DNA from: an uncultured Phascolarctobacterium sp.
Lineage (GTDB): Bacteria > Bacillota > Negativicutes > Acidaminococcales > Acidaminococcaceae
NCBI GenBank assembly: GCA_934234275.1
Contig: CAKQHU010000057.1
Coordinates: 1 to 7,930, forward strand
Reading direction: 5' to 3'
Length of the DNA: 7,930 bases
A program made the translations under genes and the position numbers. Positions within the stretch are counted from its first letter, which is position 1. Every line of letters starts with the position of its first letter. The notes beneath the pieces are model-generated. The model saw only the letters and a list, made by a program, of their open reading frames with translations. It did no database searches and was not told the origin of the DNA. Shown one piece after another: positions 1 through 6,795 of this stretch.

Positions 1-963
1 CTAAAGCATGCACAGGATGTTCTGCGCATGGAGGCAGAAGCAATTTTAGAGCTGGTGCCGCGTGTAGATGAAAATTTTGCTGCGGCAGTAAAATTGATTT
101 TAGACTGTCAGGGACGTACCGTTATTACCGGTATGGGCAAATCCGGTCTGATCGGCCGCAAAATGGCAGCAACCTTTGCCAGCACCGGCACACCGTCCTT
201 TTATCTGCATCCAGCAGAGGGCATTCACGGTGATCTGGGCATGGTTACCGAAAGCGATGTTGTTATTGCTCTCTCCAACAGCGGTGAAACAGGCGAGGTT
301 TTGAATATCCTGCCGTCCTTGCGCCGCATCGGTGCCAAGATTATCGCTATGGTTGGCAAGCCTGATTCAACCCTGGGCAAGAATGCCGACGTTGTACTGA
401 ATGTCGGTGTCAGCAAGGAGGCCTGCCCGCTTGGTCTGGCTCCGACAAGCAGCACAACCGCAGCGCTGGCCTATGGTGATGCGCTGGCTTTGGCGCTGCT
501 CAAAAAGCATAACTTTACCGCAAGCCAGTTTGCTATCTTCCATCCGGGCGGAAGTCTTGGACGTAAGCTGCTTTTGACCGTAGGCAGCATTATGCATAAG
601 GGCGAGGAGAACCCGACTGTACTGGCAGATACCAAGGTACAGGATGCTTTGTTTGTTATTACCGACAAAGGTCTGGGTGCTGTGTCCGTTGTTGATGCGG
701 ACGGCGTTATGCAGGGTGTGCTTACCGATGGCGATATCCGCCGTGGTCTGAGCAAGGGTGTTGATTTCCTGCAGCGTCCTGTTTGCGAGCTGATGACGAA
801 GTCTCCGAAAACTATTACCGAAGACAAGCTGGCGGCGCAGGCTCTGCATCTTATGGAAAGCAACAAGCCGAAACCGATTACCGTGCTGCCTGTTATTGAC
901 AAAGACAATAAGGTTATCGGCCTGCTGCATATGACCGACCTTGTAAGACAAGGAGTGGTATAA
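1..963 (+). CDS. kdsD: Arabinose-5-phosphate isomerase KdsD (KpsF/GutQ family), 5' end outside window
   Basis: Interconverts ribulose-5-phosphate and arabinose-5-phosphate in the cytoplasm, the first dedicated step towards Kdo, the LPS core sugar. The frame is open to the left edge, and the codons before the ATG at 28 (LKHAQDVLR) continue the usual N-terminal helix of the family. That ATG also has no ribosome site, so the true start is probably upstream. Numbering from the ATG at 28: a SIS domain covers about 30-165, with ITGMGKSG (33-40), a TGTPSFYLHPAEGIHGDLG stretch (53-71), the sugar-phosphate loop SNSGET (83-88) and PLGLAPTSSTTA (134-145). FHPGGSLGRKL (171-181) follows. Two CBS domains fill about 186-240 and 252-308. 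This SIS-CBS-CBS order and the roughly 320-residue length fit KdsD. It overlaps kdsC by one base (TAATG). A GutQ- or KpsF-type paralogue has the same chemistry; the kdsC neighbour favours the Kdo role. Confidence 0.95.
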   Translation, partial: LKHAQDVLRMEAEAILELVPRVDENFAAAVKLILDCQGRTVITGMGKSGLIGRKMAATFASTGTPSFYLHPAEGIHGDLGMVTESDVVIALSNSGETGEVLNILPSLRRIGAKIIAMVGKPDSTLGKNADVVLNVGVSKEACPLGLAPTSSTTAALAYGDALALALLKKHNFTASQFAIFHPGGSLGRKLLLTVGSIMHKGEENPTVLADTKVQDALFVITDKGLGAVSVVDADGVMQGVLTDGDIRRGLSKGVDFLQRPVCELMTKSPKTITEDKLAAQALHLMESNKPKPITVLPVIDKDNKVIGLLHMTDLVRQGVV

Positions 964-1541
964 TGGTAAGCTGGTTCGACGATGCACAGGATGAGGATGA
1001 CGAATTTATAGAAGCAGCTAAGGCAATCAGACTGCTGGCTTTGGATGTTGACGGTGTACTGACCGACGGAACCATCTATATTGCGGCAGACGGAGAATGC
1101 TTCAAGGGCTTTAATGCGAAGGATGGTATGGGCATCAGCTGTGCTTTGCGTAATGGTCTTGAGGTAGCGATTATTACAGGACGCAAAAGCGAGATTATCC
1201 ACCGCAGAGCCGAGGAGCTTGGCATATCAACCATTATCGAAGGCGCTAAGGATAAGCGTGAAGCGCTGCGGTCCTTGAGAAGGCTACGCGGACTGTCGGT
1301 AGAAGAGGTTGCTTATGTAGGCGATGACCTCAATGATTTGCCGGCCTTTACCGAGAGCGGTCTTACATTTGCTCCCGATGATGCTGCAGAGGATGTGTAT
1401 GATGCAGCTGATATAGGCTTAGATAATTCCGGCGGCAGAGGTGCTGTCCGCGAGGCAATAGAGTATATTTTAGCTGCTCAGGACAAATGGGAAAAAATTG
1501 TTGCTTCATATGAGCAAGCTGGACAAGGAGATAGACAATAA
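963..1541 (+). CDS. kdsC: 3-deoxy-D-manno-octulosonate 8-phosphate phosphatase KdsC (HAD superfamily)
   Basis: Removes phosphate from Kdo-8-phosphate to give free Kdo, which KdsB then activates. The 192-residue length matches the family (about 170-190). HAD motif I is DVDGVLTDG (28-36), with D28 as the expected nucleophile and D30 as the acid/base. Motif II is ITGR (71-74, T72). The motif III lysine lies in KDK (96-98). Motif IV is YVGDDLNDLPAF (118-129), with Mg-binding acids D121, D122 and D125. The tail NSGGRGAVREAIEYIL (155-170) is typical of KdsC tetramers and lacks a cap domain, as expected for this subclass. The ATG at 963 shares its A with the kdsD stop and has AAGGAG at 950-955. The acidic first 20 residues are a little unusual but comparable in length to the E. 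coli N-terminal extension. Translation is probably coupled to both neighbours. Confidence 0.95.
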   Translation: MVSWFDDAQDEDDEFIEAAKAIRLLALDVDGVLTDGTIYIAADGECFKGFNAKDGMGISCALRNGLEVAIITGRKSEIIHRRAEELGISTIIEGAKDKREALRSLRRLRGLSVEEVAYVGDDLNDLPAFTESGLTFAPDDAAEDVYDAADIGLDNSGGRGAVREAIEYILAAQDKWEKIVASYEQAGQGDRQ

Positions 1542-2443
1542 TGTGGCTTTATTATTTATTAAAAACAATGAGTACCGTAATTTCCTGGCTGCCCTATAAG
1601 GCAGTTGTGGTTATCGGTAAGGGTATGGGCCACCTCTATCATAAAATTGCCAAAAAGCAGCGTGTGCGTGCTGAGGAAACTATCCGCGAGCGTTTAGGCT
1701 ATAGTCAGGAGCAGGCCGAAGCTACAATCAAATCGCTGTTTGTGAAGCTGGGCATAACCTTTATGGAAATTATGTATATGCCGGCGCTGAACAAGGACAA
1801 TATCCGCGGTTTGGTAACCTTTGACCGTCCGGAGGTTCTGTGGGATGCGCTCAAGGAGAAGCATGGCGTTGTTATGCTGGCCTGCCATATGGATAACTGG
1901 GAATGGCTGGGTGCGGCGTTGGCGCTGAACGGCTTTCCTCTGAGTGCGGTAGAAAAACCGCAGCCCAACCGTGTTTACAGCGATTTTATGAATGAGCTGC
2001 GCAAGGGCGTTGGTCAGGAAATCTTTTCACGCGGAACAAGCGAAATCCTTGGCTGTGCGCGAGCTATGAAAAAAGGACGCATGCTGGGACTGATAGCTGA
2101 CCAGGACGGCGGTTATGATGGCATTTTCGTTCCCTTCCTGGGTAAGATGGCATCTACACCTAACGGACCGGCATATTTTTCCCGTAAATTCAAAGCACCT
2201 ATTGTGCCGATTTTTATAGTACGTAAGCCTGACGGCTACGGCCATAAAGCAATTGTGCGCGACCCTATCCATTATGAATTCACCGGCGACCAAAAGCTGG
2301 ATGATTATAATGTTACCCTGAAAATGACTCAGGAAGTTGAAAAAATAATCAAGGAATATCCTGATAACTGGTTGTGGTTCCAGCATCGCTGGAATACACC
2401 ATACACCCCACCGGAGGAGGAAAAGCAGCCAGATGAAAAATAA
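1541..2443 (+). CDS. lpxL: Lipid A biosynthesis late acyltransferase (HtrB/LpxL/LpxM family)
   Basis: Predicted to add a secondary acyl chain to Kdo-lipid A at the cytoplasmic face of the inner membrane, after Kdo transfer. At 300 residues it has the usual family length. The N-terminus is hydrophobic (about 1-30) and probably membrane-associated. The catalytic HX4E motif is HMDNWE (H116, E121). Downstream are the family blocks GRMLGLIADQDGG (179-191), VPFLGKMASTPNGPA (197-211) and, near the C-terminus, PDNWLWFQHRWNTP (274-287). The ATG at 1541 overlaps the kdsC stop by one base, with AAGGAG at 1525-1530 ten bases upstream. The 3' end overlaps lptC by 11 bases. Family membership is clear. Which acyl position and chain it uses (LpxL- or LpxM-like) cannot be read from the sequence, so the symbol is provisional. 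A position between kdsC and lptC fits a lipid A role better than the related PIM acyltransferases. Confidence 0.88.
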   Translation: MWLYYLLKTMSTVISWLPYKAVVVIGKGMGHLYHKIAKKQRVRAEETIRERLGYSQEQAEATIKSLFVKLGITFMEIMYMPALNKDNIRGLVTFDRPEVLWDALKEKHGVVMLACHMDNWEWLGAALALNGFPLSAVEKPQPNRVYSDFMNELRKGVGQEIFSRGTSEILGCARAMKKGRMLGLIADQDGGYDGIFVPFLGKMASTPNGPAYFSRKFKAPIVPIFIVRKPDGYGHKAIVRDPIHYEFTGDQKLDDYNVTLKMTQEVEKIIKEYPDNWLWFQHRWNTPYTPPEEEKQPDEK

Positions 2444-2987
2444 GAAAGTAATTCTGTCAGTATTGGCAGGCATTGTAATTGCCGGTGCAATTATTGCCTG
2501 GCTGATGCTGAGCGGCGATAAACCTATAACTGTAAAACCTGGTGATGGTGTTACAGCGCAGATTAATGCTTCCTTAAAAAACAGTATGGTTAAAAGGGAA
2601 AAGGATGGCAAAAAGCTGTGGGAGTTTACAGTAGAAGAGGTTGTTAACGATAAGGCTAAAAACACAGCCTATCTGAAGGGCATCAAAGGCAAAGTTTATC
2701 GTGCGGACGGCAGCTTTATTGATATTTCTGCGGATAAAGGCAGTGCCGGCATGAAGAGCAATGACTTTTTCCTGGAGGGTAATATTAAGGCTGTACTGAA
2801 TACCGGCGGTGAGCTTTATGCCGATAAAATAAGCTGGAATCAGGAAAAAGAGCTTATTACGGCAACAGGACATTTTAAAATGCATAAGGATGCCTATACC
2901 GCAACTGCGGATAGTGCTGTAACTACCAGTGCTTTTAAGCATATTAAGCTTAAGGGTAATGCTAAAGTGGAGAAAGGCGGCGAATAA
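2433..2987 (+). CDS. lptC: LPS export protein LptC (bitopic inner-membrane, periplasmic domain)
   Basis: Receives LPS from the inner-membrane permease and hands it to LptA. The 184 residues are close to the E. coli length (191). There is one transmembrane anchor (about 6-27) after a KNKK start, which by the positive-inside rule leaves the rest in the periplasm. The periplasmic part has the LptC/OstA-like pattern: GKKLWEFTVEEV (59-70), then short beta-strand units such as YLKGIKGKVYRADGSFIDI (80-98), FFLEGNIKAVLNTGGELYADKI (112-133) and IKLKGNAKVEKGG (171-183). It starts inside the acyltransferase gene (11-base overlap), with GGAGGAGG at 2413-2420 about 12 bases before the ATG, and ends one base before lptA. 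LptC is poorly conserved in sequence; the call rests on topology, the GN-V strand repeats and position directly before lptA-lptB. Confidence 0.88.
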   Translation: MKNKKVILSVLAGIVIAGAIIAWLMLSGDKPITVKPGDGVTAQINASLKNSMVKREKDGKKLWEFTVEEVVNDKAKNTAYLKGIKGKVYRADGSFIDISADKGSAGMKSNDFFLEGNIKAVLNTGGELYADKISWNQEKELITATGHFKMHKDAYTATADSAVTTSAFKHIKLKGNAKVEKGGE

Positions 2988-2988
2988 G

Positions 2989-3759
2989 ATGGCTTATAAA
3001 AATAGATTACTGCTGACACTGGCTGCAGCCGTGCTGGCAACAGGCATAACAGCAACTGCTTTTGCAGCTCCGGGCAATTTCAGCGTTCAGGCTGACGAGC
3101 TGGAGTATGACCTGGGCAGCGGTGAAGCTGTAGCAAAAGGAAATGTTGTACTGATGCAGGATGGCGGCAGAGCTACTGCCGATTACGCCAAATTCAACAG
3201 CAAAAGCAAGAGCGGTGTTTTAACCGGCAATGTTATTGCCGACCGTGATGATGCACATATCGTGTGCAATGAGTTTATTGTGCATAATGAAAATGATTTG
3301 TCTGCTGTAGGCGGTGCCATGATTACCAAGGGCGGCAAAAGCCTGAGCTCTGACAGAGTTGATTATTACAAGGCGCGCGAATTTGCCGAAACAATCGGCG
3401 GCTGGGCACGTCTTACCGACAGCGACGGCAGTGTGCTGAATGCGGCAAAGATTGATTACAATATGGCACAGGGAGTTGCCAATGCTTACGGCGGTGTTGA
3501 TATCCGCAGTGATGCACGCAGCCTGACAGCTTCTGCTGACAGCGCAGTCTACAAAACCGATAACAGCGGTTATGTAGAGCTTATCGGCAATGCCAAAGCA
3601 ACCCAGAACGGCAACAGCGTTGCCGGCGACAAACTGCGTCTTACCAATACCAACGTGGCTATTGCTGACGGTAATGTAGATATTATCTATATTCCGGAAA
3701 AGCAGCCTGCGCTGCCCGGTAAAGAAACGCAGGGCGCAGATGATAAAGCTTTAGCCTAA
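2989..3759 (+). CDS. lptA: LPS transport periplasmic bridge protein LptA (OstA-like), extended repeat form
   Basis: Forms the periplasmic bridge that carries LPS from LptC to the outer-membrane LptD. The 256-residue product starts with a clear Sec signal peptide: a basic MAYKNR, a hydrophobic core at about 7-21, and a probable cleavage after AFA (24-26). The mature part contains about seven beta-strand units of 28-31 residues, beginning near 34, 63, 92, 120, 151, 181 and 212. Each runs roughly A-D-x-L-x-Y ... A-x-G-N-V, for example QADELEYDLGSGEAVAKGNV (34-53). A low-complexity tail rich in P, K, G and D follows from about 236. E. coli LptA is about 185 residues, so this one is longer. I chose the ATG at 2989 because the signal peptide begins there and AAAGG lies at 2973-2977. 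An upstream in-frame ATG at 2929 would bury the signal. It follows the lptC stop by one base. Confidence 0.9.
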   Translation: MAYKNRLLLTLAAAVLATGITATAFAAPGNFSVQADELEYDLGSGEAVAKGNVVLMQDGGRATADYAKFNSKSKSGVLTGNVIADRDDAHIVCNEFIVHNENDLSAVGGAMITKGGKSLSSDRVDYYKAREFAETIGGWARLTDSDGSVLNAAKIDYNMAQGVANAYGGVDIRSDARSLTASADSAVYKTDNSGYVELIGNAKATQNGNSVAGDKLRLTNTNVAIADGNVDIIYIPEKQPALPGKETQGADDKALA

Positions 3760-3764
3760 GAAGC

Positions 3765-3769
3765 GGAGG
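3765..3769 (+). promoter_or_regulatory. Ribosome binding site for lptB (TTG start)
   Basis: GGAGG lies eight bases before the TTG at 3778-3780 in the 18-base lptA-lptB spacer. It decides the start: no ATG or GTG lies in this frame near the beginning of the ABC domain, and the protein from the TTG aligns end to end with the family. Confidence 0.85.
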
Positions 3770-3777
3770 GCAAAGTT

Positions 3778-4497
3778 TTGGTTATAACAACAGATAATCT
3801 GGTAAAAATTTATAATACCCGTCACGTTGTTGACGGAGTAAGCATCAGCGTAGAGCAGGGCAGCGTAGTAGGCCTTCTTGGTCCTAACGGCGCCGGCAAG
3901 ACGACAACCTTCTATATGATTGTCGGTATTGAAAAGCCTGATGCAGGTACCGTGATGCTCGACGGCAAGGATATTTCCGCAATGCCTATGTATGAAAGAG
4001 CGCGTGCAGGTATCGGTTATCTGCCGCAGGAGGCTTCTATTTTCAGCAAAATGACGGTAGAAGACAATATCATGGCGATTCTGGAAACTACTGAGCTGAA
4101 TGCCTCGGAAAGAGAAGCGAAGATGAACGCTCTGCTGGATGAGTTCCGTCTGAACCATGTGCGCAAGAGCGAGGGCAAGGCGCTTTCCGGCGGTGAACGC
4201 CGCCGCGTAGAGATTGCCCGTGCGCTGGCTACCGACCCGGCCTTCATTCTGCTGGACGAACCGTTTGCCGGTATCGATCCTATTGCCGTAGCGGATATCC
4301 AGGGCATGATTGCACATCTGGCACAGCGCGGCATCGGTGTGCTGATTACGGACCATAACGTCCGTGAAACACTGAGCATTGTTGATAAGGCCTATATTTT
4401 GGCCGAAGGTCATATTTTACTGCATGGCGACAGCGAAACAATCGCTAATGACCCTGTTGCCCGTAAATATTACCTTGGCGATAACTTTAGCATGTAA
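3778..4497 (+). CDS. lptB: LPS export ABC transporter ATPase LptB
   Basis: Cytoplasmic ATPase that powers LPS extraction through the LptF/G-type permease. The 239 residues are near the E. coli length (241). All ABC motifs are intact: Walker [10 protein letters not shown] (35-43), Q-loop in YLPQEASIF (81-89, Q84), signature LSGGE (136-140), Walker B FILLDEP (156-162, catalytic E161) and H-loop H193 in [11 protein letters not shown] (190-200). LPQEASIF, the [11 protein letters not shown] block and the C-terminal YLGDNF (232-237) separate LptB from amino-acid or general ABC ATPases. Translation starts at TTG (3778), supported by GGAGG at 3765-3769. Just after the Q-loop the sequence is IFSKM, where as I recall E. 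coli LptB has IFRRL. The first Arg, described as a permease-contact residue, is therefore Ser90 here, with Lys91 next to it. It lies between lptA and its presumed permease partner. Confidence 0.96.
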   Translation: MVITTDNLVKIYNTRHVVDGVSISVEQGSVVGLLGPNGAGKTTTFYMIVGIEKPDAGTVMLDGKDISAMPMYERARAGIGYLPQEASIFSKMTVEDNIMAILETTELNASEREAKMNALLDEFRLNHVRKSEGKALSGGERRRVEIARALATDPAFILLDEPFAGIDPIAVADIQGMIAHLAQRGIGVLITDHNVRETLSIVDKAYILAEGHILLHGDSETIANDPVARKYYLGDNFSM

Positions 4498-4498
4498 C

Positions 4499-4504
4499 AG
4501 GAGG
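4499..4504 (+). promoter_or_regulatory. Ribosome binding site for the LptF-type permease (GTG start)
   Basis: AGGAGG lies seven bases before the GTG at 4512-4514 in the 14-base gap after lptB. It fixes the GTG as the start: it places the MRLRLLDRYVLKEL N-terminus, typical of the permease family, at residue 1. Confidence 0.88.
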
Positions 4505-4511
4505 AAGAAAA

Positions 4512-5603
4512 GTGCGCTTACGATTATTAGACCGTTATGTACTGAAGGAGCTTTTATACCCCTTCGTTTTCGGCATCGCTGCTTTCTCCAGTATTTTTAT
4601 TGCCAGCACGATGCTGTTTAAAATTACGCAATACATGACTAAATACGGTGCTCCGCTGGAGACTGTAGCCCGTTTGTTTATGTATAATCTGCCGGAGGTT
4701 ATCAACTATACCTTCCCGATGTCTATGCTGCTGGCAGCACTGATGGCTTTTGGCAAGCTTTCCGGCTCCAGTGAGATTACGGCAATGAAGGCCGGCGGTG
4801 TCAGCTACTACCGTATTGTTGCGCCGGTGCTGGTTGTAGGTTTCTTTGTCAGCATGTTTTCCATGGTGTGGGCAGAAAAGGTAGTACCTACCTCCAAAGC
4901 GAAGGCGTCGATAATCCTGAATGAGGAAATCCGCCACAATACGCGCCCCACAACTCAGAATCATATTATCATCAAAACTATCAGCGGTGATACCCAGCGT
5001 GTTACTTATGCTAATAAGTTTGATGAAAAGCTTGGCAAGATGACCGATATCACTATCGAAGAGTTTAATAAAGGCAAAATTGCCCGTATTCAGACCGCCA
5101 AGGAAGGCTATTGGGAAAACGGCAGTTGGCGTATTGTAGATGGCAATGTTTTTGCACTGGACGATCAAGATGGCGTACAAAGCAGTGCTAAATTCAAGGA
5201 GCAGATTATTCCTTTGAATTTCTCGCCGAAGCAGATTTCCTGGGAGCAAAAGGAGCCTGAGGAAATGACTATCCGCGAATTGCGCGAATATATCAGCATG
5301 TTGGAAGAACAGCATACCTCTGCGGCACGTCAGTGGTGCGAAATCTTTATGAGAATCAATATTCCGCTGGCAAGCTTCTTCTTTGCAATGATCGGTGCTT
5401 GTCTGGGCACTCAGAAGCAGCGTACAAGCTCTTCTATAGGTTTGGGCATCAGTATCATCGTAATATTTATTTATTACGCAATAATGACCTTCACCACCGG
5501 TTTGGGCAAGGGTGGTGCAATGCCGCCGCTGCTGGCCTGCGCATTGCCTAACATCCTCTGCTTGGGTGTCGGCGTTTATCTGATGAAAAAGAAAAATGCC
5601 TAA
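4512..5603 (+). CDS. lptF: LPS export permease, YjgP/YjgQ family (LptF/LptG-like)
   Basis: Inner-membrane subunit that works with LptB and passes LPS to LptC. The 363 residues match LptF/LptG (about 360). The layout is the family's: MRLRLLDRYVLKELLYPF start, TM1 about 15-35, TM2 about 62-81, a cytoplasmic coupling helix SGSSEITAMKAGGVS (84-98, with Glu88 in the position of the conserved LptB-contacting glutamate), TM3 about 101-121, a periplasmic beta-rich domain about 125-265, then TM4 about 283-299, TM5 about 307-327 and TM6 about 337-357. The end is a lysine-rich tail (KKKNA). It starts at GTG with a strong AGGAGG. E. coli uses two different permeases, but only one is encoded here, so it either forms a homodimer or pairs with a distant gene. 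I cannot decide LptF from LptG; the symbol is provisional. Confidence 0.93.
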   Translation: MRLRLLDRYVLKELLYPFVFGIAAFSSIFIASTMLFKITQYMTKYGAPLETVARLFMYNLPEVINYTFPMSMLLAALMAFGKLSGSSEITAMKAGGVSYYRIVAPVLVVGFFVSMFSMVWAEKVVPTSKAKASIILNEEIRHNTRPTTQNHIIIKTISGDTQRVTYANKFDEKLGKMTDITIEEFNKGKIARIQTAKEGYWENGSWRIVDGNVFALDDQDGVQSSAKFKEQIIPLNFSPKQISWEQKEPEEMTIRELREYISMLEEQHTSAARQWCEIFMRINIPLASFFFAMIGACLGTQKQRTSSSIGLGISIIVIFIYYAIMTFTTGLGKGGAMPPLLACALPNILCLGVGVYLMKKKNA

Positions 5604-5625
5604 AAGACTTGGATGAGTAAGTCAT

Positions 5626-5633
5626 GGAGGTGA
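5626..5633 (+). promoter_or_regulatory. Ribosome binding site for the DUF3084 gene (TTG start)
   Basis: GGAGGTGA is an extended match to the 16S rRNA 3' end. Its GGAGG core ends seven bases before the TTG at 5638-5640. The next in-frame ATG (5665) is too far away and would cut into the first membrane segment, so TTG is the supported start. Confidence 0.85.
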
Positions 5634-5637
5634 GTAC

Positions 5638-6795
5638 TTGGTAGGTATAAGATTAATTATCATTATGGCCATTGTAGGTGGCCTGATTGCCTATCTGGCC
5701 GATAAAATGGGCAGTAAAATAGGCAAAAAAAGAATGTCGGTATTTGGCTTGCGTCCAAAGCATACGTCCATATTACTTACGGTACTCGGCGGTACTATTA
5801 TTGCTGTTCTGACTATCAGTGTTATGGCAATAGCATCACAGAGTGCGCGCACAGCTTTGTTTGGCATGGAAAAAATTCAGCAGGAGCTTAAGCTTTTAAA
5901 CAAAGAAAAGGCAGACACAACTGCTGCACTTGAACAGGCTAAAGGCAAGGTTAACGAGCAGAACAAAAAAATCAGTGAGCTTGATGCTAAAATCCAGGAA
6001 GCAGTTGCCGAAAATGATGCAATGGAAATCAAGCTGGCTCAGGTTAATGACATGTACAGCCAGGCACAGAGTGAGGTAAATTCTCTTACCCAATCTAAGC
6101 TGCAGCTGACGAATGAAATTGACGAGCTGGAAAAAACCACCGAAGCTCTGCGTAAGGGTATCATCAATATGCGTGAAGGCCAGGTTTATTATCGTGCCGG
6201 CGAGGTTGTTTTTGCCGGTGTTATGCGCGGTGGTCTGAAGCATGAAGAAAACATGATTCAGATGAACTGGCTGCTGCAAAATGCTAACGAAGCAGCATTG
6301 CAGCGCTTGGGTGTTATCCACGATGAGCAAAAGCCTCTGCAGGCTATCTGGATTGGCAAAAATGTTGTCGATAATGCTGTAGCAAAGCTGGATAAAAGCA
6401 AGGGAAATATGCTTTTCCGTATCCGTGCCGTTGCCAATATCATAGTTGGTGAGCTGGCCGTATGCGATATTGAAATGGTAGATAATCAGTTCATTTATCC
6501 TGACGGAACCTTGATTTTCAGTGAGCAGTATAATCTTGGTAATAACGGCCCGAGCTATGAAAGCGTGCTTATGGAATTCCTGACGCAGATTAACCATAAT
6601 GCGGTAAAGGCCGGTGTGCTGCCTGATCCGATGACGGGTAAGGTTGGCAGTATGGATGCTGCTACGATGATAGAAGCAGCTAATTCGATGCGTCGCACCA
6701 GAGGAAGCTTTATTCTGCGTGCTTATGCTAAAGGCGATATTACGACAGCCGGACCTGTAAGGGTAAGGCTGGAGGTGGTTCCGGTAAATGAGTAA
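5638..6795 (+). CDS. DUF3084 family membrane protein with long coiled coil
   Basis: Function unknown. The 385 residues divide into TM1 (about 5-21, LIIIMAIVGGLIAYLAD), a strongly basic loop (22-43, with K23, K27, K30, K31, R32, R39 and K41, including FGLRPKHTS), TM2 (about 44-67), a coiled coil of roughly 100 residues (about 76-178, rich in E, K, Q with spaced L/I such as KKISELDAKIQ) and a globular C-terminal domain (about 183-382). The first 45 residues and the C-terminal domain match what I know of DUF3084, a family seen in cyanobacteria and Negativicutes. The basic loop predicts a cytoplasmic hairpin turn, leaving the coiled coil and C-terminal domain outside the inner membrane, in the periplasm. 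It follows the permease by 34 bases and overlaps the next gene by 8. A structural or tethering envelope role is inference from topology and neighbours. Confidence 0.85.
   Translation: MVGIRLIIIMAIVGGLIAYLADKMGSKIGKKRMSVFGLRPKHTSILLTVLGGTIIAVLTISVMAIASQSARTALFGMEKIQQELKLLNKEKADTTAALEQAKGKVNEQNKKISELDAKIQEAVAENDAMEIKLAQVNDMYSQAQSEVNSLTQSKLQLTNEIDELEKTTEALRKGIINMREGQVYYRAGEVVFAGVMRGGLKHEENMIQMNWLLQNANEAALQRLGVIHDEQKPLQAIWIGKNVVDNAVAKLDKSKGNMLFRIRAVANIIVGELAVCDIEMVDNQFIYPDGTLIFSEQYNLGNNGPSYESVLMEFLTQINHNAVKAGVLPDPMTGKVGSMDAATMIEAANSMRRTRGSFILRAYAKGDITTAGPVRVRLEVVPVNE

Noticed and set aside
28..30. ATG at 28 as the true kdsD start
   Set aside because: The frame is open to the window edge, the upstream codons encode family-like helix residues, and no Shine-Dalgarno sequence precedes this ATG. 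It is more likely an internal Met.
896..924. TTGACA inside kdsD as an internal promoter for kdsC
   Set aside because: The -35-like hexamer is perfect, but 15-18 bases downstream there is only GC-rich sequence with no TATAAT-like element. The motif encodes ordinary residues of the second CBS domain.
471..1202. Long open frame on the - strand (243 codons), with similar ones at 4554-5315 and 7234-7827
   Set aside because: They lie fully opposite well-supported genes, show no recognisable domain, and are what the codon usage of the + strand genes would produce by chance.
2929..2988. N-terminal extension of LptA from the upstream in-frame ATG
   Set aside because: It would put 20 extra residues before a textbook signal peptide and lies wholly inside the lptC coding region. 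The ATG at 2989 fits the signal peptide and a ribosome site.
4379..4621. + strand frame spanning the lptB-permease junction (80 codons)
   Set aside because: It overlaps the conserved ends of both genes in another frame, has no ribosome site of note and no recognisable sequence.
5333..5551. + strand frame inside the permease gene (72 codons)
   Set aside because: Lies entirely within transmembrane-coding sequence of the permease in a shifted frame; a chance frame.
5606..5623. Hairpin GACTT/AAGTC upstream of the DUF3084 gene as a regulatory element
   Set aside because: Only five base pairs with an eight-base loop; it does not cover the ribosome site and is too weak to distinguish from chance.
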